A stretch of DNA of 48,897 nucleotides from Burkholderiales bacterium (lineage in GTDB: Bacteria > Pseudomonadota > Gammaproteobacteria > Burkholderiales > Burkholderiaceae_C), in contig JAKFVA010000009.1 in NCBI GenBank assembly GCA_021732385.1, positions 188,447 to 237,343 on the forward strand, read 5' to 3'. The position numbers were made by a program, and so were the translations under genes. The notes under the pieces were generated by a model. It had not been told where the DNA came from. It ran no database searches and was given only the letters and a program-made list of their open reading frames with translations. Below are positions 33,189-43,400 of the stretch, in pieces. How positions within the stretch are numbered: position 1 is the stretch's first letter; every line of letters begins with the position of its first letter.

Positions 33189-34256
33189 ATGTTTCTAGAG
33201 TTGTGCAATGTAAGTGTTCGCTACGGCCAGGGTGCCATGGATGCTGTGCATCAGGTTTCGCTTGGACTGAATGCGGGCGATATTGGCGTGCTGATTGGCC
33301 CCTCGGGCTGCGGCAAGACCACGCTGCTGCGGGCGGTGGCGGGCCTGGAGCGGGTACACCAAGGTGAGATGGTGCTGTCGGGCCAGACCATCAGCAGTGT
33401 CAGCGTGCATGTGCCGCCCGAAGCGCGCCGCATGGGCATGGTGTTTCAGGATTACGCGCTGTTTCCGCACCTGGACGTGGCGCGCAATATTGCTTTTGGT
33501 ATTGCCCATTTACCCAGCACCGAGCGCGCCCAGCGCGTCAAGGACATGCTGGCGCTGGTGGGGCTGGAGCAATCGGGCAGCCGCTACCCGCATGAACTCT
33601 CGGGCGGCCAACAGCAGCGTGTGGCATTGGCCCGCGCGCTGGCACCCAGGCCGCAACTGCTGCTGTTGGACGAGCCGTTTTCCAACCTGGATGTGGACCT
33701 GCGCGAGCGCCTGGCACACGAGGTGCGCGGCATTCTGAAAGCCGCGGGTGCCACAGCGCTGTTTGTCACGCACGACCAGCTGGAAGCCTTTGCCATTGGC
33801 GACGTGATAGGCGTGATGCAGCACGGCCAACTGCACCAGTGGGCTGACGCCTACAGCCTCTACCATCGCCCCATTACCCGCTTTGTGGCCGACTTCATTG
33901 GCCACGGCGTGTTTGCCCCCGCCACCCTGCAGCGCAGCGGCAGCGACGTGAGCGTGCAAACGCCGCTGGGCTTGCTGGCGCAGGTCAATGGCAGTCTGGC
34001 GTCGTCAGAGGGCATGCCCGATGGCGAGGTGGATATCTTGCTGCGTGCCGACGACATCATTCACGACGACGACGCCCCCACCAAAGCGCAAATTCTGCGC
34101 AAAGCCTTTCGCGGCTCAGAGTTTCTCTACACCCTGCAACTGGCCGGTGGCCAAACGGTGCTGGCCCATGTGCCCAGCCACCATGACCACAAGATTGGCG
34201 AGTGGATTGGTATCCGCGCCGAGGTTGACCATGTGGTCACCTTTGCGCGCAGTTGA
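33189..34256 (+). CDS. Iron(III)-type ABC transporter ATP-binding protein
   Basis: A ~355-residue ABC ATPase of the FbpC/PotA type. Walker A GPSGCGKTTLL (~36-46), Q-loop VFQDYALFPHLDV, signature ELSGGQQQRVALARAL, Walker B LLLLDEPFSNLD and H-loop FVTHDQLEA are complete, followed by a C-terminal TOBE-like regulatory domain (~240-355). It would energise the permease encoded divergently at 31400-33100. The start is uncertain: ATG 33189 fits the family start (MFLELCNVSVRYG) but lies right after a palindrome and lacks a ribosome site; ATG 33159 adds ten residues and has AAAGG ten bases before it. Confidence 0.95.
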   Translation: MFLELCNVSVRYGQGAMDAVHQVSLGLNAGDIGVLIGPSGCGKTTLLRAVAGLERVHQGEMVLSGQTISSVSVHVPPEARRMGMVFQDYALFPHLDVARNIAFGIAHLPSTERAQRVKDMLALVGLEQSGSRYPHELSGGQQQRVALARALAPRPQLLLLDEPFSNLDVDLRERLAHEVRGILKAAGATALFVTHDQLEAFAIGDVIGVMQHGQLHQWADAYSLYHRPITRFVADFIGHGVFAPATLQRSGSDVSVQTPLGLLAQVNGSLASSEGMPDGEVDILLRADDIIHDDDAPTKAQILRKAFRGSEFLYTLQLAGGQTVLAHVPSHHDHKIGEWIGIRAEVDHVVTFARS

Positions 34257-34269
34257 GGATTGAACTAAT

Positions 34270-35004
34270 TCAGTTGCGCCTGCGCGCAATATCAGCCTGC
34301 GCGTCTTGGGCCCAGGTGCGGCGGTCGCGCCCGTTGGCGTGCTGGGGGATGCCGTAGTCCAGCACCACGGTGAGTGGCGGGGCAGTAAAGACGCGCCAGA
34401 TGGAGCCCACCAGCGTTTGGTCGCCAATAAAGCTGGCGGCTTGGGTGCGCTGGCCGCTCGCGCGGTCAAGGTAGCTCAGGGCCACGGTTTGCAGCGGTGC
34501 ATCGGCTGCAATAGCGGCTTGCAACACATTGGGGTGAAACGGCAACAAGCCCTCGCCGTTGCTGGTCGTGCCTTCGGGGAACACGGCCACCACCTGCGCC
34601 TCACGCAGCGCGTCGGCCATGCGGTGCACCACGCGCAGCGCATCACGCCGGTTTTCGCGCTCCACATACAAAGTGCCGGTAGCATCAGACAAGGTACCAA
34701 TAATGGGCCACTGCTTGATGCTGGCCTTGCTGACAAAGTGGCAGTAACGCGCGGCATGCATGCTGGTGATGTCGAGCCAGGAAATATGGTTGGCCACCAG
34801 CAGCATGGGGCCACTGATTGCGGGCTGGCCGAGCACGCGCAGTTCGATGCCGATTTTGTCGAGCATAGTGCGCGACCAGGCGGTAACCAGCACCTCTTTC
34901 TCCGCCTGCGGCAGTGTGGCAAAACGGGTGTGAATGGTCCATAAGCCTGCGACGATGTGCGCCAGGGCGCGGGCCAGCTTGAGGCTGGCAGTGATGAGCT
35001 TCAT
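34270..35004 (-). CDS. plsC: Lysophospholipid acyltransferase family protein (1-acylglycerol-3-phosphate O-acyltransferase)
   Basis: A 244-residue membrane-associated acyltransferase of the PlsC family. The catalytic HxxxxD is ANHISWLDI (~72-80) and the second motif is VVAVFPEGTTSNGEG (~140-152). These enzymes transfer an acyl group to the sn-2 position of lysophosphatidic acid in phospholipid synthesis; related members act on ornithine lipids or other acceptors, so the exact substrate is not certain. Its ATG overlaps the pyrX stop as ATGA. It is the last gene of the yqgE-ruvX-pyrR-pyrB-pyrX-plsC operon and converges with the ABC ATPase gene. Confidence 0.88.
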   Translation of the reverse strand: MKLITASLKLARALAHIVAGLWTIHTRFATLPQAEKEVLVTAWSRTMLDKIGIELRVLGQPAISGPMLLVANHISWLDITSMHAARYCHFVSKASIKQWPIIGTLSDATGTLYVERENRRDALRVVHRMADALREAQVVAVFPEGTTSNGEGLLPFHPNVLQAAIAADAPLQTVALSYLDRASGQRTQAASFIGDQTLVGSIWRVFTAPPLTVVLDYGIPQHANGRDRRTWAQDAQADIARRRN

Positions 35005-36380
35005 GCAGCGGCGCTTGCTCCGCTGCCAGTTGTTGTGCTTTGGGTCGCTGCGCTGCCGGCAGCGCTTTCGCTGGCGTTGTACGCCATATGCCCACCCACC
35101 ACCGTGGCGCGCACGCGGGTAGGCAGCTCATAGCCGCCAAACGGCGTGTGTTTGCCGTGGCTGCGCAGCGCATCGGGGCGCACCATCCAGCTCGCTAGCG
35201 GGTCGAACACACAAACATCAGCCACGCCACCCACCACTAGCTGCCCCACACTGGCTTGCAGCGTGCCCAAACTGCTGCCCAGCACCTGCGCCGGGCCGGT
35301 GGTGAGCGTGGCCAGGGCACGCGCCAGGTTTATGCCGCTGTCTTGGCTCCATTTGCAGGCGAGGCTCAGCAATAGCTCCAGCCCCGTGGCGCCCGCTTCG
35401 GCTTGGGCAAATGGCAGGGCCTTGGCATCGTCACTGACCGGCGTGTGGTCGGACACCAGGGCATCTATGGTGCCGTCGGCCAGACCAGCACGCAAGGCGT
35501 CGCGGTCGCGCTGCTGACGCAGGGGAGGGTTCAGCCGCATGCGCGAGTCAAAGTAGCCAATGTCGTTGTCTATCAGGTGCAGCGAGTTGATGCTGACATC
35601 GCAAGTCACTGGCAGACCCTGCGCTTTGGCTTCGCGCACCAGGGCCACGCCCTGTGCGCTGCTGATACGGCACAAATGCACCCTGGCGCGCGGCGGTGCC
35701 TGGTTGCCCGTAGCGCGCAGTAGTTCAAAAATCGTATGCAAGGCAATAGTTTCAGCGGCTACCGGCACGCCCGACAAACCCAGACGCGTAGCCAGCGGCC
35801 CGCTGGCCATCACGCCCTGGCCCAGGTGACCGTCTTGCGCACGCAGCCAGACGCTGTAGCCATAGGTGCCAGCATACGCCAGGGCGCGCTGCAAAATTTG
35901 CGTGTTGAGCACTGGCACCTCGGCCTGGCTAAAACCAATGCAGCCGGCTTGCGTCAGCTCCAGCATTTCCGTCAGGGTTTCGCCCTGCAGGCTGCGCGTC
36001 AATGCGCCCAGCGGAAAGACGCGCGACTGGTGCAGTTTCTCTGCACGAAATTTCAGCATTGCCACCAAGCCAGGTTCGTCAAGCACTGGCTCGGTATCAG
36101 GCAGACACACCAGGCTGGTAATGCCACCAGCCACGGCAGCGGCTAGCTCGCTGGCCAGCATGCCCTCGTGTTCATGGCCAGGTTCGCGCAGGCGAACCGC
36201 CAGGTCAATCAGGCCAGGGGCCACGATACAGCCGGTAGCGTCTATGGTTTTGTTGGGCGCAAAGTCGGCGCTGACTTGGCCCACAGCCACAATGCGGCCC
36301 GCAGCAATCGCCAGGTCACCCGGCTGGTCAAGGCCGCTAGCCGGGTTGATGAGACGGCCGCCGTGAATCAATATCTTCAT
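35001..36380 (-). CDS. Dihydroorotase-like protein PyrX, probably non-catalytic
   Basis: A 459-residue amidohydrolase-fold protein closest to class I dihydroorotase. The usual metal motif DxHxHxREPG reads DLAVRLREPG (~residues 62-71), so both metal-binding histidines are replaced by Ala and Arg. Other family parts remain (GGITSLVCLPDTEPV, SDHTPVSDDAK, HGKHTPFGGYELP-like end). Such homologs (PyrC-prime/PyrX) are known in Pseudomonas to form an obligate structural complex with aspartate carbamoyltransferase while a separate enzyme does the dihydroorotase step. It follows pyrB by 7 bp. ATG 36380, preceded by GAGGGC, is chosen; the frame is open to 36443. Confidence 0.9.
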   Translation of the reverse strand: MKILIHGGRLINPASGLDQPGDLAIAAGRIVAVGQVSADFAPNKTIDATGCIVAPGLIDLAVRLREPGHEHEGMLASELAAAVAGGITSLVCLPDTEPVLDEPGLVAMLKFRAEKLHQSRVFPLGALTRSLQGETLTEMLELTQAGCIGFSQAEVPVLNTQILQRALAYAGTYGYSVWLRAQDGHLGQGVMASGPLATRLGLSGVPVAAETIALHTIFELLRATGNQAPPRARVHLCRISSAQGVALVREAKAQGLPVTCDVSINSLHLIDNDIGYFDSRMRLNPPLRQQRDRDALRAGLADGTIDALVSDHTPVSDDAKALPFAQAEAGATGLELLLSLACKWSQDSGINLARALATLTTGPAQVLGSSLGTLQASVGQLVVGGVADVCVFDPLASWMVRPDALRSHGKHTPFGGYELPTRVRATVVGGHMAYNASESAAGSAATQSTTTGSGASAAA

Positions 36381-36387
36381 GCCGCCC

Positions 36388-37350
36388 TCATGCTTGGTTG
36401 CCCGCCACAATACCCATGACGGCCATGCGCACCGCAATGCCAAAGCTGACTTGCGGCAAGATCACGCTTTGCTGACCGTCGACCACGGCGGAGTCGATTT
36501 CCACGCCGCGGTTTATGGGGCCGGGGTGCATAACGATGGCATTGGGTTTGGCCGCCTGGAGCTTGGCTGGCGTCAAGCCATAGCTCATGAAAAACTCTTG
36601 TGCCGATGGCAGCAACGCACCGCTCATGCGTTCGCTTTGCAGCCGCAGCATGATGATGACGTCGCAATCCTTGATGCCCTCGTGCATGTCGTGCATGACG
36701 CGAACGCCCATTTGCGCCATGTCAGCCGGCACCAGGGTTTTGGGGCCCACCACGCGCACCTCAGCGCAGCCCAGCGTGGTGAGGGCATGAATGTCGGAAC
36801 GGGCGACGCGCGAGTGCAGGACATCGCCAACTATCGCCACCGTCAAATTGGCCCAGTCGCCCTTGTAATGGCGGATGGTGTACATATCGAGCAGGGCCTG
36901 CGTCGGATGGGCGTGGCGACCGTCACCGGCGTTGACTACATGCACATGCGGCGCCACATGCTGCGCTATCAGGTAGGGCGCGCCTGATTCGCCGTGGCGC
37001 ACCACAAACAGATCAGCTGCCATGGCCGAGAGATTGGCAATGGTGTCCAGCAGTGACTCGCCCTTGGAGGCCGATGACTTGGCCACATCAAGGTTGATGA
37101 CGTCAGCAGACAGGCGCGTTGCGGCAATCTCAAAGGTGGTGCGGGTTCGGGTGGAATTCTCGAAGAACAGGTTGAACACGCTCTTGCCACGCAGCAACGG
37201 CACCTTTTTTACCTCACGGTCGTTCACGCTGACAAAGTTGCTGGCCGTATCAAGAATGTGCAGCAACGTGGCTTTGGGCAGGCCTTCAATTGACAATAAG
37301 TGAACCAGCTCGCCGTGGCTGTTGAGTTGGGGATTGCCGCGCTGCTTCAT
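36388..37350 (-). CDS. pyrB: Aspartate carbamoyltransferase
   Basis: A 320-residue catalytic chain for the second step of pyrimidine synthesis (carbamoyl phosphate plus aspartate to carbamoyl aspartate). The carbamoyl-phosphate site [13 protein letters not shown] (~58-70), [14 protein letters not shown], the HPTQALLD motif (~140) and [12 protein letters not shown] are all present. It is next to pyrX, with which it probably forms a stable complex, and 5 bp after pyrR. No ATG-proximal attenuator is obvious because it is internal to the operon. Confidence 0.98.
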   Translation of the reverse strand: MKQRGNPQLNSHGELVHLLSIEGLPKATLLHILDTASNFVSVNDREVKKVPLLRGKSVFNLFFENSTRTRTTFEIAATRLSADVINLDVAKSSASKGESLLDTIANLSAMAADLFVVRHGESGAPYLIAQHVAPHVHVVNAGDGRHAHPTQALLDMYTIRHYKGDWANLTVAIVGDVLHSRVARSDIHALTTLGCAEVRVVGPKTLVPADMAQMGVRVMHDMHEGIKDCDVIIMLRLQSERMSGALLPSAQEFFMSYGLTPAKLQAAKPNAIVMHPGPINRGVEIDSAVVDGQQSVILPQVSFGIAVRMAVMGIVAGNQA

Positions 37351-37355
37351 GGTGT

Positions 37356-37898
37356 TTATTTACTACCGCCTGTGCCTGGCTTGTTTTTAAGGCCTGGCGC
37401 ATTGTGCGCCTGCACTTCAAAACTGAACCGGCCGGCATCATCACGCGCCAGCGCCAGCGACTGCGTGCCGGGCAATACCAGCCGTGCAGCCGCAAAGTCA
37501 GCCTGTACTGGCAACTCGCGCCCGCCACGGTCAACCAGCACAGCCAATTGGATGCGGGCTGGACGGCCGTAATCAAACAGCTCGTTAATCACGGCGCGCA
37601 GCGTGCGGCCCGTAAACAGCACATCATCAAGCACCAGCACGTGGGCTTGCTCAACCTCAAACGGCAGCACCGTCTGGCCACCGTTAGCCAGGCCACGCTT
37701 GGCAAAATCGTCGCGGTGCATGGCCGATGAAATGACGCCCGCACTGCCCGGCAAGGCCAGATCAAGCTGCAAGCGGTGCGCCAGCCAGGCACCACCCGAG
37801 GTGATACCCACCAGACGCGTCTGCGGCGTGAGCAGCGGCTTGACGCCTTGCACCAGTGCGGCATACAAGGCTTCAGCGTCGAGCGCGAGCGCGTTCAT
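37356..37898 (-). CDS. pyrR: Bifunctional pyrimidine regulatory protein / uracil phosphoribosyltransferase PyrR
   Basis: A 180-residue type I phosphoribosyltransferase-fold protein. The PRPP-binding loop is [21 protein letters not shown] (core [16 protein letters not shown], ~92-107), followed by [22 protein letters not shown], which is typical of PyrR. In Gram-positives PyrR binds pyr mRNA in response to UMP; in betaproteobacteria the regulatory function is unproven and it may act only as a uracil phosphoribosyltransferase. The start overlaps the ruvX stop by four bases. Confidence 0.95.
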   Translation of the reverse strand: MNALALDAEALYAALVQGVKPLLTPQTRLVGITSGGAWLAHRLQLDLALPGSAGVISSAMHRDDFAKRGLANGGQTVLPFEVEQAHVLVLDDVLFTGRTLRAVINELFDYGRPARIQLAVLVDRGGRELPVQADFAAARLVLPGTQSLALARDDAGRFSFEVQAHNAPGLKNKPGTGGSK

Positions 37899-38326
37899 TC
37901 GAGCCCCCGCAAAAACTGCTCCAAAATGATAACGGCTGACTGCGCATCAGCGTCATTGGCCCCGCTAGCAAGCGCCTCGGTGGTGCTGTAGCGCTCGTCC
38001 ACCTCAAACACCGGCAGCTTGAAACGTGCGCGTAACTGGCGCGCCAGTTTTTGTGCGGCGCGGGTGTTGTCGTGGGCCGCGCCGTCTGGGTGGAAAGGCA
38101 CGCCAATCACCAGCGCGTCAGGCTGCCACTCTTGCACGCGATTGTGGATTTCTGTCATGCGGGCATCGCCTTGTGCTGCAATGCTGCGCTGGGCCTGGCC
38201 ACTTTTAAGCAAGCGGTTGCCAACAGCCACACCCGTGCGTTTGGTGCCGTAGTCCAGCGCCAAAAAGGTTTGCAGTGTGGGCGGCACAGGCAGTGGCGAT
38301 GGGGCAGTGGCAGCCAGCGCGCTCAT
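37895..38326 (-). CDS. ruvX: Holliday junction resolvase-like protein RuvX (YqgF)
   Basis: A 143-residue RNase H-fold protein of the YqgF family. The first catalytic Asp is in FLALDYGTKRTGVAVGN (~27-43), a second acidic position is in VFEVDERYSTTEA (~110-118) and the last Asp is likely in ASGANDADAQSAVIILEQFL. YqgF/RuvX takes part in 16S rRNA 5'-end maturation in E. coli and is named for a predicted resolvase activity. It overlaps the genes on both sides by four bases (ATGA), so it is tightly coupled with yqgE and pyrR. Confidence 0.95.
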   Translation of the reverse strand: MSALAATAPSPLPVPPTLQTFLALDYGTKRTGVAVGNRLLKSGQAQRSIAAQGDARMTEIHNRVQEWQPDALVIGVPFHPDGAAHDNTRAAQKLARQLRARFKLPVFEVDERYSTTEALASGANDADAQSAVIILEQFLRGLE

Positions 38327-38922
38327 GCGTGGCCTGCCTCGGGGGAGAGCATCCAGGCCTGCAAGCCCAGCAGCTTGAGCGCACGCTCGTAGCGCTGCGC
38401 CACCGGGGTGTCAAAAATCACGGCGATGTCGGCACCCACAGTGAGCCAACTGTTCTCGGACAACTCGGATTCAAGCTGCCCCTCGCCCCAGGAGGCATAG
38501 CCCAGCGTAACCAGCACGCGGCGTGGCCCACCACCCGTGGACAACGATTCCAGCACGTCTTTGGAGGTGGTCATCTCCAGACCACCAGGAATCGTCAGGG
38601 TTGAGGCATAAACCGATTCTTTAGGCGCATCGCCGGCAGTGAAAAACGGTTCATGCAAAACAAAACCGCGCTCGGTTTGCACGGGACCGCCCTGAAAAAC
38701 TGGCGTGTCGCTCAGATCCGTGCGGCTCAGTGGCAACTCTACCTTGTCAAACAGGTTTTTCAGGCTGATGTCGCTGGGTTTGTTGATGATCAGCCCCAAG
38801 GCACCGCGCTGGGTATGCTCGCAGACATAGACCACGCTTTTGACAAAAGCCGGGTCTTCCAAGCCCGGCATGGCAATCAGGAAATGATGGGTTAGATTGA
38901 CTGGGGCAAAATCAAAAGCCAT
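38323..38922 (-). CDS. YqgE/AlgH family protein (UPF0301)
   Basis: A 199-residue soluble protein with the UPF0301 signatures LTHHFLIAMPGLEDPAF, SVVYVCEHTQRGALGLIINKP, VFQGGPVQTERGFVLH and VTLGYASWGEGQLE. AlgH was linked to alginate gene regulation in Pseudomonas, but its biochemical role is not known. It is the first gene of the pyrimidine operon, and its start is only ~20 bp from the divergent photolyase start, so the two promoters overlap. Confidence 0.95.
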   Translation of the reverse strand: MAFDFAPVNLTHHFLIAMPGLEDPAFVKSVVYVCEHTQRGALGLIINKPSDISLKNLFDKVELPLSRTDLSDTPVFQGGPVQTERGFVLHEPFFTAGDAPKESVYASTLTIPGGLEMTTSKDVLESLSTGGGPRRVLVTLGYASWGEGQLESELSENSWLTVGADIAVIFDTPVAQRYERALKLLGLQAWMLSPEAGHA

Positions 38923-38943
38923 AAAACGATTCTAGCGGTGAAC

Positions 38944-40428
38944 ATGGACAAGCCATTTGCCAGCGGTTTAATGTGGTTCCGGCGCGATTTAAGGCTAACC
39001 GACAACGCCGCGCTGTACCACGCCCTCAAAGGCTGCAAAAGTGTGCAGGCGGTGTTTGTGTTTGACCGCGAAATTCTTGATCTCCTGCCGCGGCAGGACC
39101 GACGCGTGGAGTTCATCCGTGAGTCACTGGTGGCATTGGATGCCCAGTGGCGCGCGCTGGCCGGGCAGGCAGGCGCTGGCTTGCTGGTACAGCATGCGGT
39201 AGCCTCGCAAGCCGTACCCGCACTGGCAGCGCAGCTTGGTGTGCAAGCCGTATTTGCCAACCACGACTATGAGCCGCAAGCGATTGCGCGCGACGCCCAG
39301 GTGCGTGGTGCATTGGCCAATCTGGGCATTGCCTTTCATACGGCCAAGGACCAGGTGATTTTTGAGCGCGACGAAGTGCTGACGCAGGCCGAGCGCCCCT
39401 ACACCGTGTTCACCCCGTACAAGAATGCCTGGCTGAAAAAGCTCAACGCCTTCTACCTGAAGCCCTATCCAGTGGAGGAATACAAGGCCGCTATTGCAGA
39501 GCGACCGCAAGCCCTGCGCCAGAGCGTGCCCACATTGGCTGATTTGGGCTTTGAAATCAGCAATCTTGCACAACTGAAAATCCCCACAGGCACAGAGGGT
39601 GCGCAAGTTTTGTTCAACGATTTTCTCAAGCGCATCGACCATTACCAAGACACCCGCAATTTCCCCGCCATCAAGGGCCCCAGCTACCTGAGCGTGCACC
39701 TGCGTTTTGGCACCGTGTCGATTCGCCAGCTGGCCGCCGCAGCTTACCAACGCATGCACGAGCCGAGCCCCGGCATTGGCGCAGGAGCCAGTACCTGGCT
39801 GAGCGAGCTGATCTGGCGCGACTTTTACTTTCAGGTGTTGCACCACTTTCCGCACGCGGCGCGCAGCGCCTTCAAACCCGAGTACGACGCCATTACCTGG
39901 GAACATGGCAAGCACGCCAACGCCCTGTTTGCCGCTTGGTGCGAGGGACGCACTGGTTACCCGCTGGTGGATGCTGCCATGGCGCAGATTAACCAGACTG
40001 GCTACATGCACAACCGCTTGCGCATGGTCGTGGCCAGTTTTTTGATCAAAGACTTGGGCATTGACTGGCGTTGGGGCGAGCGCTATTTTGCGCAAAAGCT
40101 CAACGACTTTGACTTGTCAGCCAACAACGGCGGGTGGCAGTGGGCCGCTTCCAGCGGCTGCGATGCACAACCCTACTTTCGCATCTTCAACCCGGTTACG
40201 CAAAGCGAAAAATTTGACGCAGAAGGCCAGTTCATACGCCGTTATTTGCCACAACTGGCAGCGCTGCCCAATGCAACGCTACACCAGCCCTGGAACGCCA
40301 AGCCGATGGATTTACTGGCTGCCGGTGTGGCGCTGGGAAAGGACTATCCACTACCACTCGTTGCACATGACGAAGCGCGCGAGAAAACCCTGGCGCGCTA
40401 TGCGGTGGTGAAAAAAAAGCCGGATTGA
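38944..40428 (+). CDS. phrB: Deoxyribodipyrimidine photolyase (cryptochrome/photolyase family)
   Basis: A ~494-residue class I CPD photolyase that repairs UV pyrimidine dimers using light. The antenna-binding N-terminal Rossmann domain starts with LMWFRRDLRLTDNAAL; the FAD-binding domain has SYLSVHLRFGTVSIRQL, WLSELIWRDFYFQVLHHFP, GRTGYPLVDAAMAQINQTGYMHNRLRMVVASFL (core TGYPLVDAAMAQINQTGYMH) and DFDLSANNGGWQWAASSGCDA (core NGGWQWAASSGCD), including the Asn and Trp residues of the active site and electron chain. ATG 38944 and GTG 38938 are both possible. It ends in a terminator that overlaps its stop codon. Confidence 0.96.
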   Translation: MDKPFASGLMWFRRDLRLTDNAALYHALKGCKSVQAVFVFDREILDLLPRQDRRVEFIRESLVALDAQWRALAGQAGAGLLVQHAVASQAVPALAAQLGVQAVFANHDYEPQAIARDAQVRGALANLGIAFHTAKDQVIFERDEVLTQAERPYTVFTPYKNAWLKKLNAFYLKPYPVEEYKAAIAERPQALRQSVPTLADLGFEISNLAQLKIPTGTEGAQVLFNDFLKRIDHYQDTRNFPAIKGPSYLSVHLRFGTVSIRQLAAAAYQRMHEPSPGIGAGASTWLSELIWRDFYFQVLHHFPHAARSAFKPEYDAITWEHGKHANALFAAWCEGRTGYPLVDAAMAQINQTGYMHNRLRMVVASFLIKDLGIDWRWGERYFAQKLNDFDLSANNGGWQWAASSGCDAQPYFRIFNPVTQSEKFDAEGQFIRRYLPQLAALPNATLHQPWNAKPMDLLAAGVALGKDYPLPLVAHDEAREKTLARYAVVKKKPD

Positions 40429-40440
40429 ACCCGGCTTTTT
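40411..40440. terminator. Bidirectional intrinsic terminator between photolyase and chpA
   Basis: AAAAAGCCGG / CCGGCTTTTT forms a 10-bp stem with a seven-base loop that includes the photolyase stop codon (40426-40428). It carries T-runs on both strands and so can end both the plus-strand photolyase transcript and the minus-strand chemosensory operon. Confidence 0.85.
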
Positions 40441-40469
40441 AATTATTTGCGCTGGTAAGCGCAGCACAC

Positions 40470-43400
40470 TCAGCCAGCTTCCACCAACTGCTCTGCCGTG
40501 CAATAACGCCGCACCAGCGCGAGCAATTCTTCCTCGGAATAGGGCTTGCCCAAGTAATGGTTGACCCCCAGCTCCATGGCGTGCTCACGGTGTTTTTCAG
40601 CAATGCGCGAGGTGATCATGATGATGGGCAGGTCAGCAAGGCGCGTGTCACCACGGATGTTGCGTGCCAGATCAAAACCATCCATGCGCGGCATCTCAAT
40701 ATCCGATAGCACCACGGCCGGCCGCTCGCCAGCTAATTGCTCAAGCGCCAGCAAACCATCAGCGGCCATAGCCACGCGGTAACCCTCGCGTTGCAGCAGG
40801 CGCTGAGTCACACGGCGCACTGTAATCGAATCGTCCACCACTAGCACCAGCGGAACTTGTGGCGTTTGCAGAGCCATCGTTTCGGTCTTACTAATTTTTT
40901 GCCGTGCTGCCAGTTCGTCGCTAGAGATACGCATTTCGCGGGCCTGCGCGCCATATACCGTGACCAACGCCACCGGGTTGTAGATAAGCACGACAGCACC
41001 CGAAGCCAGCACCGACATACCGGACAAACCGGGCAAACGCGCCAACTGGGGGCCGAGGTTTTTCACCACCACCTCCTGGTTGCCCAGCACCTCGTCGATA
41101 TGCAAGGCGACGCGCTGCGACGCGCTTTGGTAAATCACTACCGGGATGGTGCGGCCAGGTTGCTCCATGCTGCGCACAGAGGTTTGCAACAAAGCGCCCG
41201 ACCAGAAGAATGGGATCTGTTCGCTGCCAAAAGGGATGCTGCCAGTTTGGTAGGCCGCGGCCAACTCCGCTGGTGTGACGCGCCTGACCAGTTCAACCAC
41301 GTTGGCCGGCACACCTACAGCGGTGGTGCCGATGCGAAACATCACCACTTGCGTCACAGCTGTAGTGAGAGGCAAGATCAATTTAAAGCTAGTACCCAGA
41401 CCAGCTTGGGTCGTGGTTTCAATCCGTCCGCCCAGTGCATTGACCTCCGCACGCACGACGTCCATGCCGACACCACGCCCGGCAAGCTCTGTTACCTCGC
41501 TGGCAGTGGAAAAACCGGGCATGAAAATCAGGCTGGCTGCTTCATCATCCGTAATGTTTTGCACCGGAGAAACCAGTCCCTGCGCTACGGCTTTCTCACG
41601 AATGCGCGGCAGATTCAGCCCGGCACCGTCGTCGCGGAATTCAACCGCCACATCGTTGCCGGACTGGTGCAAATCAATCACGATGGTGCCTGAGGCGTCC
41701 TTGCCCGCCTGGGTACGCTGTTGTGGTAGCTCCACGCCGTGGGCCACGCAGTTGCGCAGCAGATGCTCAAAAGCGGGTGTCATGCGGTCCAGCACGCCGC
41801 GGTCCATCTCGATTGAGCCACCGGTGATGTCCAGCTTGACTTGTTTGCCCGCGTCTTTGGACGCCTGCCTCACCACACGGTAAAGGCGCTCGGAAATACC
41901 TTCAAACTCGACCATGCGGGTGCGCAGCAAATCGCGTTGAAGCTCGCGCGTTTGCCGGGCTTGAGCGATCAGGTCGTCCTCTGTGGCCTGCAAAGTACGC
42001 TGCAAATTGCGCTGCACAGTGGCCACGTCGTGCACCGATTCAGCCATCATGCGGGTGAGTTCCTGAACGCGGGTAAAGCGGTCGAACTCAAGTGGATCAA
42101 AGCCTTTGTCGGTTTCCTTGGACAGCGCCATGCGCGACTGCATCTGCGACTCAGCCTGCAATTCAATCTCGCGCAGTTGCTGACGCAGACGGTCCAGGTT
42201 GCCCGTCATGTCACCAAGCGAGCCGCGCAACTGACGCAGCTCAGTCTCGATGCGTGAGCGGGTAATGATGACCTCACCAGCTTGGTTAACCAGGCGGTCC
42301 AGCAATTGGGAGCGCACCCGTACCGCTTGGTTGGCAGCCTGACGCACCGCAGTTAATTTGTTGGTTGCCGGTAACGCCAGTTTGGCACGCGCTGGCACGC
42401 GCTCAACGGCAGGCGACGGCTCGTGGGCATCGCCAAAAAAGGAGGCGTTTTCAGCTTGGAATGCAGTGACGGGCAGCGTAGCGGCCACGGCGACCGGTTT
42501 GGCAACATCCAGTGTTTGCAAGTCAACACCACGCAGGCCTTCAAAATTGGTTTGCAAGGCATCAAAGTTGGCGAGCAAAGGCTCGATATCAGACGCTGTC
42601 GCCTGACCGCCAAAATGCTCGATATCGGACTCCATGCGGTGGGCCATCTCGCCAAGACGCATGGCACCCGACAAGCGCGCGCTGCCCTTTAGGGTGTGCA
42701 ACACCCGCAATACATCGTTCTTGGCACCAAAGTCTTCTGGGCGGGCAGCCCATTGGCGCAAACCACCGCCCAACTGGGGAAAGAGTTCAGCTGCCTCTTC
42801 TTCAAAAATCGGAAACAAATCGGGGTCAACCACGTCAACCACGTCAATGTCATCGTCCAGATTGAGCGGGCCTGTAGCCTCCGCCATGGACTGGAAAATT
42901 GGCTCTGGCGCGTACGTTGTGTCGGGCACAAACACTGGGGTTTGCACTTCTGGACTGATAGGCATTTGCACAGGTGCAAATTGGGTTTGCGCTGTCGGCG
43001 TTTGCACCATTGGCTCTGGCTCTGGTTGCATTACAAGCGACTCACCGACTTCGACAAATTGGGCGTCCGGCGAGAAATCTTGCAGCACTTCAACGGGCAA
43101 CTGAGCCGCTGGCATCACTTCAACGGTTTGCTTAAGTTGCCAAAGCAAAGCCGCGTCCGGCTCTTTGAGGAAGCCGGCAGCAAACTGGTGCAGCAAGCGC
43201 CGCACTTCTTCTGTAGCCTGGGTAAACAGGCTACCTAATTCGGACGTACCGTTAAGGCGCAGCTGCAAGACATGCAGCATAGCGTTTTCAAGTGAGCGCG
43301 CCAGCTCGGAAAGGCCACTAAAGCCCACAGTAGCCGAACTGCCAGCCAATGAGTGTGCGAGCGACACCATGGAATCGGTCACTGGATGCCCCAATTCAAG

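Noticed and set aside
37300-37360. Possible PyrR-type attenuator in the pyr operon.
   Set aside because: pyrB and pyrR are separated by only 5 bp and no anti-terminator/terminator pair is visible.
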